Source of the DNA: Hydractinia symbiolongicarpus
Lineage: Eukaryota; Cnidaria; Hydrozoa; Anthoathecata; Hydractiniidae
Assembly: GCF_029227915.1 (NCBI RefSeq)
Contig: NC_079884.1
Span: forward strand, 30,692,001-30,756,000
DNA: 64,000 bases
Direction: 5' to 3'
Part shown: positions 25,021-38,498 of the stretch, one piece after another
How positions within the stretch are numbered: the stretch's first letter is position 1
Layout of the letters: every line of letters starts with the position of its first letter
Translations under genes and position numbers: made by a program
The notes under the pieces: model-generated
Seen by the model: only the letters and a program-made list of their open reading frames with translations
Databases searched by the model: none
What the model was told of the DNA's origin: nothing

Positions 25021-26228
25021 CCGTATAGTCGAATGTATACAAAGAAAGTACCCTGTGAGTAAACTCATTTCCAAAACGATTTTTTAAATTATCTTTTCAC
25101 CACTAAAACGCAAGAGACTTGTAGTTTTTAAAAATGTTTTCATTTTTGATGAAACACTGAATAAAAGAAGTTTAATCGACGGTAAACGAAAACCCGTAAA
25201 CCGCGGACTCGGCGCGTATAGTCAAAAGTATACAAAGAAAGTACCCAGGGAGTAAACTCATTTCCCGAACGATTTTTCAAATTATTATTTCACCACTAAA
25301 ACCCATGAGACTTGTAGTTTTTAAAAATGTTTTCATTTTTGATGAGACGCTGAATAAAGGAAGTTTAATCGCCGGTAAACGAAAACCCGCGATTTCCCGT
25401 AAATCCCGGACTCGGCCCGTATAGTCAAAAGTATACAAAGAAAGTACCCAGGGAGTAAACTCATTTCCCGAACGATTTTTAAAATTATTTTTTCACCGCT
25501 AAAACGTATGAGACTTGTAGTTTTCAGAAATGTTTTCATTTTTGATGAGACGCTTAATGAAAGTGGTTTAATCGCCGGCAAACAAAAACCCGCGATTTAC
25601 CGTAAATCCCGGGCTTGGCCCGTATAGTCGAATGTATACAGAGAAAGAACCCTGTGAGTAAACTCATTTCCAAAACGATTTTTTAAATAATCTTTTCACC
25701 ACTAAAACGCATGAGACTTGTAGTTTTCAAAAATGTTTTCATTTTTGATGAGACGCTGAATGAGTGTGGTTTAATCGCCGGCAAACGAAAACCCCCGATT
25801 TTCCGTAAATCCCAGGCTTGGCCCGTATAGTCGAATGTATACAAAGAAAGTACCCTTTGAGAAAACTCATTTCCAAAACGATTTTTTAAATTATCTTTTC
25901 ACCACTAAAACGCATGAGACTTGTAGTTTTTAAAAATGTTTTCATTTTTGATGAGACGCTGAATAAAAGAAGTTTAATCGACGGCAAACGAAATCCCGCC
26001 ATTTCCCGTAAACCGCAGACTCGGCCCGTATAGTCAGAAGTATACAAAGAAAGTACCCTGTGAGTAAACTCATTTCCAAAACGATTTTTTAAATTATTTT
26101 TACACCACTAAAACGCATGAGACTTGTAGTTTTTAAAAATGTTTTCATTTTTGATGAGACGCTGAATAAAAGAAGTTTAATCGACGGCAAACGAAAACCC
26201 GCCATTTCCCGTAAACCCCGGACTCGGC

Positions 26229-26364
26229 CCGTATAGTCAAAAATATACAAAGAAAGTACCCAGGGAGTAAACTCATTTCCCGAACGATTTTTTAAATTAT
26301 TATTTCACCACTAAACCCATGAGACTTGTAGTTTTTAAAAATGTTTTCATTTTTGATGAGACGC
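26229..26364. repeat. Shortened monomer, 136 bp
   Basis: Same break as at 25020: TTTTTGATGAGACGC is joined to CCGTATAGTCGAATG. The distance between equivalent sites is 136 bp. The flanking CCACTAAACCC variant is shared with the copy at 30.7 kb, so these two are duplicates of one event. Confidence 0.92.
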
Positions 26365-26924
26365 CCGTATAGTCGAATGTATACAAAGAAAGTACCCTGT
26401 GAGTAAACTCATTTTCAAAACGATTTTTTAAATTATCTTTTCACCACTAAAACGCATGAGACTTGTAGTTTTTAAAAATATTTTCATTTTTGATGAGACG
26501 CTGAATAAAAGAAGTTTAATCGACGGCAAACGAAAACCCGCCATTTCCCGTAAACAGCGGACTCGGCCCGTATAGTCAAAAGTATACAAAGAAAGTACCC
26601 AGGGAGTAAACTCATTTCCCGAACGATTTTTCAAATTATTATTTCACCACTAAAACCCATGAGACTTGTAGTTTTTAAAAATGTTTTCATTTTTGATGAG
26701 ACGCTGAATAAAGGAAGTTTAATCGCCGGTAAACGAAAACCCGCGATTTCCCGTAAATCCCGGACTCAGCCCGTATAGTCAAAAGTATACAAAGAAAGTA
26801 CCCAGGGAGTAAACTCATTTCCCGAATGATTTTTTAAATTATTTTTTCACCACTAAAACGTATGAGACTTGTAGTTTTCAGAAATGTTTTCATTTCTGAT
26901 GAGACATTTAATGAAAGTGGCTTA

Positions 26925-28548
26925 ATCGCCGGCAAACGAAAACCCGCGATTTCCCGTAAATCCCGGGCTTGGCTCGTATAGTCGAATGTATACAAAGAAA
27001 GTACCCAGGGAGTAAACTCATTTCCCGAACGATTTTTTAAATTATTTTTTCACCACTAAAACGCATGAGACTTGTAGTTTTCAAAAGTGTTTTCATTTTT
27101 GATGAGACGCTGAATAAAAGAGGTTTAATCGCCGGCAAACGAAAACCAGCGATTTCCCGTAAATCCCGGACTCGGCCCGTATAGTCAAAAGTATACAAAG
27201 AAAGTACCCAGGGAGTAAACTCATTTCCCGAACGATTTTTAAAATTATTTTTTCACCATTAAAACGTATGAGACTTGTAGTTTTCAGAAATGTTTTCATT
27301 TTTGATTAGACGCTTAATGAATGTGGTTTAACCGCCGGCAAACGAAAACCCGCCATTTCCCGTAAACCCCTGACTCGGCCCGTATAGTCAAAAGTATACA
27401 AAGAAAGTACCCAGGGAGTAAACTCATTTCTCGAACGATTTTTTAAATTATTTTTTCACCACTAAAACGCATGAGACTTGTAGTTTTCAAAAATGTTTTT
27501 ATTTTTGATGAGACGCTGGATAAAAGAAGTTTAATCGCCGGCAAACGAAAACCCGTGATTTCCCGTAAATCCCGGACTCGGCCCGTATAGTCAAGAGTAT
27601 ACAAAGAAAGTACCCAGGAAGTAAACTCATTTCCCGAACGATTTTTAAAATTATTTTTTCACCACTAAAACGTATGAGACTTGTAGTTTTCAGAAATGTT
27701 TTCATTTTTGATGAGACGCTTAATGAATGTGGTTTAATCGCCGGCAAACGAAAACCCGCGATTTTCCGTAAATCCCGGGCTTGGCCCGTATAGTCGAATG
27801 TATACAAAGAAATTACCCTGTGAGCAAACTCATTTCCAAAACGATTTTTTAAATTATCTTTTCACCACTAAAACGCATGAGACTTGTAGTTTTCAAAAGT
27901 GTTTTCATTTTTGATGAGACGCTGAATAAAAGAGGTTTAATCGCCGGCAAACGAAAACCAGCGATTTCCCGTAAATCCCGGACTCGGCCCGTATAGTCAA
28001 AAGTATACAAAGAAAGTACCCAGGGAGTAAACTCATTTCCCGAACGATTTTTAAAATTATTTTTTCACCACTAAAACGTATGAGACTTGTAGTTTTCAGA
28101 AATGTTTTCATTTTTGATGAGACGCTGAATGAGTGTGGTTTAATCGCCGGCAAACGAAAACCCGCGATTTTCCGTAAATCCCAGGCTTGGCCCGTATAGT
28201 CGAATGTATACAAAGAAAGTACCCTTTGAGTAAACTCATTTCCAAAACGATTTTTTAAATTATCTTTTCACCACTAAAACGCATGAGATTGTAGTTTTTA
28301 AAAATGTTTTCATTTTTGATGAGACGCTGAATAAAAGAAGTTTAATCGACGGCAAACGAAAACCCGCCATTTCCCGTAAACCGCAGACTCGGCCCGTATA
28401 GTCAAAAGTATACAAAGAAAGTACCCAGGGAGTAAACTCATTTCCCGAACGATTTTTAAAAATTATTATTTCACCACTAAAGCCCATGAGACTTGTAGTT
28501 TTTAAAAATGTTTTCATTTTTGATGAGACGCTGAATAAAGGAAGTTTA
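26925..28548. repeat. 8-monomer higher-order unit, 1,624 bp, copy 1
   Basis: Recurs 1,624 bp (8 x 203) downstream with private variants in common: TTTTCAAAAGTGTTTTC (27081 and 28705), TTTTTGATTAGACGC (27299 and 28923) and CCTGACTCGG (27369 and 28993). Part of it (about 26990-27810) also recurs at 34.4-35.25 kb. Confidence 0.85.
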
Positions 28549-30172
28549 ATCGCCGGCAAACGAAAACCCGCGATTTCCCGTAAATCCCGGGCTTGGCTCG
28601 TATAGTCGAATGTATACAAAGAAAGTACCCAGGGAGTAAACTCATTTCCCGAACGATTTTTTAAATTATTTTTTCACCACTAAAACGCATGAGACTTGTA
28701 GTTTTCAAAAGTGTTTTCATTTTTGATGAGACGCTGCATAAAAGAGGTTTAATCGCCGGCAAACGAAAACCAGCGATTTCCCGTAAATCCCGGACTCGGC
28801 CCGTATAGTCAAAAGTATACAAAGAAAGTACCCAGGGAGTAAACTCATTTCCCGAACGATTTTTAAAATTATTTTTTCACCATTAAAACGTATGAGACTT
28901 GTAGTTTTCAGAAATGTTTTCATTTTTGATTAGACGCTTAATGAATGTGGTTTAACCGCCGGCAAACGAAAACCCGCCATTTCCCGTAAACCCCTGACTC
29001 GGCCCGTATAGTCAAAAGTATACAAAGAAAGTACCGAGGGAGTAAACTCATTTCTCGAACGATTTTTTAAATTATTTTTTCACCACTAAAACGCATGAGA
29101 CTTGTAGTTTTCAAAAATGTTTTCATTTTTGATGAGACGCTGGATAAAAGAAGTTTAATCGCCGGCAAACGAAAACCCGTGATTTCCCGTAAATCCCGGA
29201 CTCGGCCCGTATAGTCAAGAGTATACAAAGAAAGTACCCAGGAAGTAAACTCATTTCCCGAACGATTTTTAAAATTATTTTTTCACCACTAAAACGTATG
29301 AGACTTGTAGTTTTCAGAAATGTTTTCATTTTTGATGAGACGCTTAATGAATGTGTTTTAATCGCCGGCAAACGAAAACCCGCGATTTTCCGTAAATCCC
29401 GGGCTTGGCCCGTATAGTCGAATGTATACAAAGAAATTACCCTGTGAGCAAACTCATTTCCAAAACGATTTTTTAAATTATCTTTTCACCACTAAAACGC
29501 ATGAGACTTGTAGTTTTCAAAAGTGTTTTCATTTTTGATGAGACGCTGAATAAAAGAGGTTTAATCGCCGGCAAACGAAAACCAGCGATTTCCCGTAAAT
29601 CCCGGACTCGGCCCGTATAGTCAAAAGTATACAAAGAAAGTACCCAGGGAGTAAACTCATTTCCCGAACGATTTTTAAAATTATTTTTTCACCACTAAAA
29701 CGTATGAGACTTGTAGTTTTCAGAAATGTTTTCATTTTTGATGAGACGCTGAATGAGTGTGGTTTAATCGCCGGCAAACGAAAACCCGCGATTTTCCGTA
29801 AATCCCAGGCTTGGCCCGTATAGTCGAATGTATACAAAGAAAGTACCCTTTGAGTAAACTCATTTCCAAAACGATTTTTTAAATTATCTTTTCACCACTA
29901 AAACGCATGAGACTTGTAGTTTTTAAAAATGTTTTCATTTTTGATGAGACGCTGAATAAAAGAAGTTTAATCGACGGCAAACGAAAACCCGCCATTTCCC
30001 GTAAACCGCAGACTCGGCCCGTATAGTCAAAAGTATACAAAGAAAGTACCCAGGGAGTAAACTCATTTCCCGAACGATTTTTCAAATTATTATTTCACCA
30101 CTAAAGCCCATGAGACTTGTAGTTTTTAAAAATGTTTTCATTTTTGATGAGACGCTGAATAAAGGAAGTTTA
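28549..30172. repeat. 8-monomer higher-order unit, 1,624 bp, copy 2
   Basis: Tandem copy of 26925-28548 with scattered single-base differences, for example GCTGCATAAAAG at about 28734 for GCTGAATAAAAG and GTACCGAGGG at about 29032 for GTACCCAGGG. The match ends where CAAACAAAAACCCGCGATTTACC begins at about 30180. Confidence 0.85.
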
Positions 30173-31578
30173 ATCGCCGGCAAACAAAAACCCGCGATTT
30201 ACCGTAAATCCCGGGCTTGGCCCGTATAGTCGAATGTATACAGAGAAAGAACCCTGTGAGTAAACTCATTTCCAAAACAATTTTTTAAATTATCTTTTCA
30301 CCACTAAAACGCATGAGACTTGTAGTTTTCAAAAATGTTTTCATTTTTGATGAGACGCTGAATAAAAGAAGTTTAATCGCCGGCTAACGAAAACCTGCGA
30401 TTTCCCGTAAATCCCGGACTCGGCCCGTATAGTCAAAAGTATACAAAGAAAGTACCCAGGGAGTAAACTCATTTCCCAAACGATTTTTTAAATTATCTTT
30501 ACACCACTAAAACGCATGAGACTTGTAGTTTTTAAAAATGTTTTCATTTTTGATGAGACGCTGAATAAAAGAAGTTTAATCGACGGCAAACGAAAACCCG
30601 CCATTTCCCGTAAACCCCGGACTCGGCCCGTATAGTCAAAAGTGTACAAAGAAAGTACCCAGGGAGTAAACTCATTTCCCGAACTATTTTTTAAATTATT
30701 ATTTCATCACTAAACCCATGAGACTTGTAGTTTTTAAAAATGTTTTCATTTTTGATGAGACGCCCGTATAGTCGAATGTATACAAAGAAAGTACCCTGTG
30801 AGTAAACTCATTTCCAAAACGATTTTTTAAATTATCTTTTCACCACTAAAACGCATGAGACTTGTAGTTTTTAAAAATGTTTTCATTTTTGATGAGACGC
30901 TGAATAAAAGAAGTTTAATCAACGGCAAACGAAAACCCGCCATTTCCCGTAAACGGCGGACTCGGCCCGTATAGTCAAAAGTATACAAAGAAAGTACCCA
31001 GGGAGTAAACTCATTTCCCGAACGATTTTTCAAATTATTATTTCACCACTAAAACCCATGAGACTTGTAGTTTTTAAAAATGTTTTCATTTTTGATGAGA
31101 CGCTGAATAAAGGAAGTTTAATCGCCGGTAAACGAAAACCCGCGATTTCCAGTAAATCCCGGACTCAGCCCGTATAGTCAAAAGTATACAAAGAAAGTAC
31201 CCAGGGAGTAAACTCATTTCCCGAACGATTTTTTAAATTATTTTTTCACCACTAAAACGTATGAGACTTGTAGTTTTCAGAAATGTTTTCATTTTTGATG
31301 AGACATTTAATGAAAGTGGCTTAATCGCCGGCAAACGAAAACCCGCGATTTCCCGTAAATCCCGGACTCAGACCGTATAGTCAAAAGTATACAAAGAAAG
31401 TACCCAGGGAGTAAACTCATTTCCCGAACGATTTTTTAAATTATTTTTTCACCACTAAAACGTATGAGACTTGTAGTTTTCAGAAATGTTTTCATTTTTG
31501 ATGAGACATTTAATGAAAGTGGCTTAATCGCCGGCAAACGAAAACCCGCGATTTCCCGTAAATCCCGGGCTTGGCTCG
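30173..31578. repeat. Mosaic satellite stretch, related to 24-27 kb
   Basis: About seven monomers, one of them shortened. Sequence around 30827-31033 matches 26428-26634 at a shift of 4,399 bp. A monomer pair with GAGACATTTAATGAAAGTGGC recurs at 31301 and 31504. Nothing but satellite is present. Confidence 0.72.
30628..30763. repeat. Shortened monomer, 136 bp
   Basis: Third instance of the same break, TTTTTGATGAGACGC joined to CCGTATAGTCGAATG, with 136 bp between equivalent CCGTATAG or CCGTATAGTC sites (30628 and 30764). Confidence 0.92.
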
Positions 31579-34050
31579 TATAGTCGAATGTATACAAAGA
31601 AAGTACCCTGTGAGCAAACTCATTTCCAAAACGATTTTTTAAATTATCTTTTCACCACTAAAACGCATGAGACTTGTAGTTTTTAAAAATGTTTTCATTT
31701 TTGATGAGACGCTGCATAAAAGAAGTTTAATCGACGGCAAACAAAAACCCGCCATTTCCCGTAAACCCCGGACTCGGCCCGTATAGTCAAAAGTATACAA
31801 AGAAAGTACCCAGGGAGTAAACTCATTTCCCGAACGATTTTTAAAATTATTTTTTCACCACTAAAATGTATGAGACTTGTAGTTTTCAGAAATGTTTTCA
31901 TTTTTGATGAGACGCTTAATGAATGTGGTTTAATCGCCGGCAAACAAAAACCCGCCATTTCCCGTAAACCCCTGACTCGGCCCGTATAGTCAAAAGTATA
32001 CAAAGAAAGTACCCAGGGAGTAAACTCATTTCCCGAACGATTTTTTAAATTATTTTTTCACCACTAAAACGCATGAGACTTGTAGTTTTCAAAAATGTTT
32101 TCATTTTTGATGAGACGCTGGATAAAAGAAGTTTAATCGCCGGCAAACGAAAACCCGTGATTTCCCGTAAATCCCGGACTCGGCCCGTATAATCAAGAGT
32201 ATACAAAGAAAGTACCCAGGAAGTAAACTCTTTTCCCGAACGATTTTTAAAATTATTTTTTCACCACTAAAACGTATGAGACTTGTAGTTTTCAGAAATG
32301 TTTTCATTTTTGATGAGACGCTTAATGAATGTGGTTTAATCGCCGGCAAACGAAAACCCGCGATTTTCCGTAAATCCTGGGCTTGGCCCGTATAGTCGAA
32401 TGTATACAAAGAAAGTACCCTGTGAGTAAACTCATTTCCAAAACGATTTTTTAAATTATCTTTTCACCACTAAAACGCATGAGACTTGTAGTTTTTAAAA
32501 ATGTTTTCATTTTTGATGAGACGCTGGATAAAAGAAGTTTAATCGCCGGCAAACGAAAACCCGTGATTTCCCGTAAATCCCGGACTTGGCCCGTATAGTC
32601 AAGAGTATACAAAGAAAGTACCCAGGAAGTAAACTCTTTTCCCGAACGATTTTTAAAATTATTTTTTCACCACTAAAACGTATGAGACTTGTAGTTTTCA
32701 GAAATGTTTTCATTTTTGATGAGACGCTTAATGAATGTGGTTTAATCGCCGGCAAACGAAAACCCGCTATTTTCCGTAAATCCCGGGCTTGGCCCGTATA
32801 GTCGAATGTATACAAAGAAAGTACCCTGTGAGTAAACTCATTTCCAAAACGAATTTTTAAATTATCTTTTCACCACTAAAACGCATGAAACTTGTAGTTT
32901 TTAAAAATGTTTTCATTTTTGATGAGACGCTGAATAAAAGAAGTTTAATCGACGGCAAACGAAAACCCGCCATTTCCCGTAAACCTCGGACTCGGCCCGT
33001 GTAGTCAAAAGTATACAAAGAAAGTACCCAGGGAGTAAACTCATTTCCTGAACGATTTTTAAAATTATTTTTTCACCACTAAAATGTATGAGACTTGTAG
33101 TTTTCAGAAATGTTTTCATTTTTGATGAGACGCTTAATGAATGTGGTTTAATCGCCGGCAAACGAAAAATCGCCATTTCCCGTAAACCCCTGACTCGGCC
33201 CGTATAGTCAAAAGTATACAAAGAAAGTACCCAGGGAGTAAACTCATTTCCCGAACGATTTTTTAAATTATTTTTTCACCACTAAAACGCATGAGACTTG
33301 TAGTTTTCAAAAATGTTTTCATTTTTGATGAGACGCTGGATAAAAGAAGTTTAATCGCCGGCAAACGAAAACCCGTGATTTCCCGTAAATCCCGGACTCG
33401 GCCCGTATAGACAAGAGTATACAAAGAAAGTACCCAGGAAGTAAACTCATTTCCCGAACGATTTTTAAAATTATTTTTTCACCACTAAAACGTATGAGAC
33501 TTGTAGTTTTCAGAAATGTTTTCATTTTTGATGAGACGCTTAATGAATGTGGTTTATTCGCCGGCAAACGAAAACCCGCGATTTTCCGTAAATCCCGGGC
33601 TTGGCCCGTATAGTCGAATGTATACAAAGAAAGTACCCTGTGAGTAAACTCATTTCCAAAACGATTTTTTAAATTATCTTTTCACCACTAAAACGCATGA
33701 GACTTGTAGTTTTTAAAAATGTTTTCATTTTTGATGAGACGCTGAATAAAAGAAGTTTAATCGACGGCAAACGAAAACCCGCCATTTCCCGTAAACCTCG
33801 GACTCGGCCCGTATAGTCAAAAGTATACGAAGAAAGTACCCAGGGAGTAAACTCATTTCCCGAAAGATTTTTTGAACTATTATTTCACCACTAAAGCCCA
33901 TGAGACTTGTAATTTTTAAAAATGTTTTCATTTTTGATGAGACGCTGAATAAAGGAAGTTTAATCGCCGGCAAACGAAAACCCGCGATTTCCCGTAAATC
34001 CCGGACTCAGCCCGTATAGTCAAAAGTATACAAAGAAAGTACCCAGGGAG
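31579..34050. repeat. 12-monomer segment, copy 1 of an 18-mer-spaced duplication
   Basis: About 2.47 kb that recurs 3,654 bp (18 x 203) downstream at 35233-37704 with only a handful of differences. Private variants shared include CGAAAAATCGCCATTTCCCG (33163 and 36817), GTATAGACAAGAG (33407 and 37061) and GTATACGAAGAAAG (33823 and 37477). Confidence 0.85.
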
Positions 34051-35232
34051 TAAACTCATTTCCCGAACGATTTTTTAAATTATTTTTTCACCACTAAAAC
34101 GTATGAGACTTGTAGTTTTCAGAAATGTTTTCATTTTTGATGAGACATTTAATGAAAGTGGCTTAATCGCCGGCAAACGAAAACCCGCGATTTCCCGTAA
34201 ATCCCGGACTCAGACCGTATAGTCAAAAGTATACAAAGAAAGTACCCAGGGAGTAAACTCATTTCCCGAACGATTTTTTAAATTATTTTTTCACCACTAA
34301 AACGTATGAGACTTGTAGTTTTCAGAAATGTTTTCATTTTTGATGAGACATTTAATGAAAGTGGCTTAATCGCCGGCAAACGAAAACCCGCGATTTCCCG
34401 TAAATCCCGGGCTTGGCTCGTATAGTCGAATGTATACAAAGAAAGTACCCAGGGAGTAAACTCATTTCCCGAACGATTTTTTAAATTATTTTTTCACCAC
34501 TAAAACGCATGAGACTTGTAGTTTTCAAAAGTGTTTTCATTTTTGATGAGACGCTGAATAAAAGAGGTTTAATCGCCGGCAAACGAAAACCAGCGATTTC
34601 CCGTAAATCCCGGACTCGGCCCGTATAGTCAAAAGTATACAAAGAAAGTACCCAGGGAGTAAACTCATTTCCCGAACGATTTTTAAAATTATTTTTTCAC
34701 CACTAAAACGTATGAGACTTGTAGTTTTCAGAAATGTTTTCATTTTTGATTAGACGCTTAATGAATGTGGTTCAACCGCCGGCAAACGAAAACCCGCCAT
34801 TTCCCGTAAACCCCTGACTCGGCCCGTATAGTCAAAAGTATACAAAGAAAGTACCCAGGGAGTAAACTCATTTCTCGAACGATTTTTTAAATTATTTTTT
34901 CACCACTAAAACGCATGAGACTTGTAGTTTTCAAAAATGTTTTCATTTTTGATGAGACGCTGGATAAAAGAAGTTTAATCGCCGGCAAACGAAAACCCGT
35001 GATTTCCCGTAAATCCCGGACTCGGCCCGTATAGTCAAGAGTATACAAAGAAAGTACCCAGGAAGTAAACTCATTTCCCGAACGATTTTTAAAATTATTT
35101 TTTCACCACTAAAACGTATGAGACTTGTAGTTTTCAGAAATGTTTTCATTTTTGATGAGACGCTTAATGAATGTGGTTTAATCGCCGGCAAACGAAAACC
35201 CGCGATTTTCCGTAAATCCCGGGCTTGGCCCG
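34051..35232. repeat. Six-monomer spacer of the 18-mer, copy of the 8-mer segment
   Basis: Lies between the two 12-monomer copies. Its second part (about 34433-35232) matches 26990-27790 with the GTGTTTTC, GATTAGACGC and CCTGACTCGG variants, so an 8-mer fragment has been carried into a different higher-order context. Its first part has the GAGACATTTAATGAAAGTGGC monomer pair also seen at 31.3-31.5 kb. Confidence 0.78.
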
Positions 35233-37704
35233 TATAGTCGAATGTATACAAAGAAAGTACCCTGTGAGCAAACTCATTTCCAAAACGATTTTTTAAATTA
35301 TCTTTTCACCACTAAAACGCATGAGACTTGCAGTTTTTAAAAATGTTTTCATTTTTGATGAGACGCTGCATAAAAGAAGTTTAATCGACGGCAAACAAAA
35401 ACCCGCCATTTCCCGTAAACCCCGGACTCGGCCCGTATAGTCAAAAGTATACAAAGAAAGTACCCAGGGAGTAAACTCATTTCCCGAACGATTTTTAAAA
35501 TTATTTTTTCACCACTAAAATGTATGAGACTTGTAGTTTTCAGAAATGTTTTCATTTTTGATGAGACGCTTAATGAATGTGGTTTAATCGCCGGCAAACA
35601 AAAACCTGCCATTTCCCGTAAACCCCTGACTCGGCCCGTATAGTCAAAAGTATACAAAGAAAGTACCCAGGGAGTAAACTCATTTCCCGAACGATTTTTT
35701 AAATTATTTTTTCACCACTAAAACGCATGAGACTTGTAGTTTTCAAAAATGTTTTCATTTTTGATGAGACGCTGGATAAAAGAAGTTTAATCGCCGGCAA
35801 ACGAAAACCCGTGATTTCCCGTAAATCCCGGACTCGGCCCGTATAATCAAGAGTATACAAAGAAAGTACCCAGGAAGTAAACTCTTTTCCCGAACGATTT
35901 TTAAAATTATTTTTTCACCACTAAAACGTATGAGACTTGTAGTTTTCAGAAATGTTTTCATTTTTGATGAGACACTTAATGAATGTGGTTTAATCGCCGG
36001 CAAACGAAAACCCGCGATTTTCCGTAAATCCTGGGCTTGGCCCGTATAGTCGAATGTATACAAAGAAAGTACCCTGTGAGTAAACTCATTTCCAAAACGA
36101 TTTTTTAAATTATCTTTTCACCACTAAAACGCATGAGACTTGTAGTTTTTAAAAATGTTTTCATTTTTGATGAGACGCTGGATAAAAGAAGTTTAATCGC
36201 CGGCAAACGAAAACCCGTGATTTCCTGTAAATCCCGGACTTGGCCCGTATAGTCAAGAGTATACAAAGAAAGTACCCAGGAAGTAAACTCTTTTCCCGAA
36301 CGATTTTTAAAATTATTTTTTCACCACTAAAACGTATGAGACTTGTAGTTTTCAGAAATGTTTTCATTTTTGATGAGACGCTTAATGAATGTGGTTTAAT
36401 CGCCGGCAAACGAAAACCCGCTATTTTCCGTAAATCCCGGGCTTGGCCCGTATAGTCGAATGTATACAAAGAAAGTACCCTGTGAGTAAACTCATTTCCA
36501 AAACGATTTTTTAAATTATCTTTTCACCACTAAAACGCATGAAACTTGTAGTTTTTAAAAATGTTTTCATTTTTGATGAGACGCTGAATAAAAGAAGTTT
36601 AATCGACGGCAAACGAAAACCCGCCATTTCCCGTAAACCTCGGACTCGGCCCGTGTAGTCAAAAGTATACAAAGAAAGTACCCAGGGAGTAAACTCATTT
36701 CCTGAACGATTTTTAAAATTATTTTTTCACCACTAAAATGTATGAGACTTGTAGTTTTCAGAAATGTTTTCATTTTTGATGAGACGCTTAATGAATGTGG
36801 TTTAATCGCCGGCAAACGAAAAATCGCCATTTCCCGTAAACCCCTGACTCGGCCCGTATAGTCAAAAGTATACAAAGAAAGTACCCAGGGAGTAAACTCA
36901 TTTCCCGAACGATTTTTTAAATTATTTTTTCACCACTAAAACGCATGAGACTTGTAGTTTTCAAAAATGTTTTCATTTTTGATGAGACGCTGGATAAAAG
37001 AAGTTTAATCGCCGGCAAACGAAAACCCGTGATTTCCCGTAAATCCCGGACTCGGCCCGTATAGACAAGAGTATACAAAGAAAGTACCCAGGAAGTAAAC
37101 TCATTTCCCGAACGATTTTTAAAATTATTTTTTCACCACTAAAACGTATGAGACTTGTAGTTTTCAGAAATGTTTTCATTTTTGATGAGACGCTTAATGA
37201 ATGTGGTTTATTCGCCGGCAAACGAAAACCCGCGATTTTCCGTAAATCCCGGGCTTGGCCCGTATAGTCGAATGTATACAAAGAAAGTACCCTGTGAGTA
37301 AACTCATTTCCAAAACGATTTTTTAAATTATCTTTTCACCACTAAAACGCATGAGACTTGTAGTTTTTAAAAATGTTTTCATTTTTGATGAGACGCTGAA
37401 TAAAAGAAGTTTAATCGACGGCAAACGAAAACCCGCCATTTCCCGTAAACCTCGGACTCGGCCCGTATAGTCAAAAGTATACGAAGAAAGTACCCAGGGA
37501 GTAAACTCATTTCCCGAAAGATTTTTTGAACTATTATTTCACCACTAAAGCCCATGAGACTTGTAATTTTTAAAAATGTTTTCATTTTTGATGAGACGCT
37601 GAATAAAGGAAGTTTAATCGCCGGCAAACGAAAACCCGCGATTTCCCGTAAATCCCGGACTCAGCCCGTATAGTCAAAAGTATACAAAGAAAGTACCCAG
37701 GGAG
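35233..37704. repeat. 12-monomer segment, copy 2 of an 18-mer-spaced duplication
   Basis: Near-identical to 31579-34050. Differences seen include CTTGCAGTTTTT at about 35328 and GATTTCCTGTAAATC at about 36220. The match ends at about 37704, where GGGAGTTATCTC replaces GGGAGTAAACTC. Confidence 0.85.
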
Positions 37705-38498
37705 TTATCTCATTTCCCGAACGATTTTTTAAATTATTTTTTCACCACTAAAACGTATGAGACTTGTAGTTTTCAGAAATGTTTTCATTTTAGATGAAAC
37801 GTTTAATGAATGTGGTTTAATCGCTGGCAAACGAAAACCCGCTATTTTCCGTAAATCCCGGGCTTGGCCCGTATAGTCGAATGTATACAAAGAAAGTACC
37901 CTGTGAGTAAACTCATTTCCAAAACGATTTTTTAAATTATTTTTTCACCACCAAAACGCATGAGACTTGTAGTTTTTAAAAATGTTTTCATTTTTGATGA
38001 GACGCTGAATAAAAGAAGTTTAATCGATGGCAAACGAAAACCCGCCATTTCCCGTAAACCCCGGACTCGGCCCGTATAGTCAAAAGTATACAAAGAAAGT
38101 ACCCAGGGAGTAAACTCATTTCCCGAAAGATTTTTTAAATTATTATTTCACCACTAAATCCCATGAGACTTGTAGTTTTTAAAAATGTTTTCATTTTTGA
38201 TGAGACGCTGAATAAAGGAAGTTTAATCGCAGGTAAACGAAAACCCGCAATTTCCTGCAAATCCCGGACTCAGCCCGTATAGTCAAACGTATACAAAGAA
38301 AGTATCCAGGGAGTAAACTCATTTCCCGAACGATTTTTTGAATTATTATTTCACCACTAAAGCCCATGAGACTTGTAGTTTTTAAAAATGTTTTCATTTT
38401 TGATGAGACGCTGAATAAAGGAAGTTTAATCGCCGGCAAACGAAAACCCGCGATTTCCCGTAAATCCCGGACTCAGCCCGTATAGTCAAAAGTATACA
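37078..38498. repeat. 7-monomer higher-order unit, 1,421 bp, copy 1
   Basis: Recurs 1,421 bp (7 x 203) downstream. Its first 630 bp overlap the end of the 18-mer-spaced segment, so this is a nested duplication. Shared variants include TTTTAGATGAAACGTTTAATG (37788 and 39209) and AATCGCAGGTAAACG (38224 and 39645). Confidence 0.82.

Larger units (their letters stand above)
22863..26924. repeat. Mosaic satellite stretch containing shortened monomers
   Basis: About 20 monomers of mixed type with no clean internal unit. It includes two shortened monomers (24884-25020 and 26229-26364). It also has a 10-bp deletion at about 25196, where AACCCG joins TAAACCGCGG, removing the bases between two CCCG copies. 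Several monomers recur at 30.2-31.2 kb with a shift of about 4,399 bp. Confidence 0.72.

Noticed and set aside
27499-27807. Family of 96-121-residue minus-strand frames with repeated MYTFDYTGQ or KMKTFLKTTSL peptides
   Set aside because: These recur at higher-order repeat spacing and are translations of monomer sequence. They are broken in sister monomers by single changes and show no sign of selection on codons.
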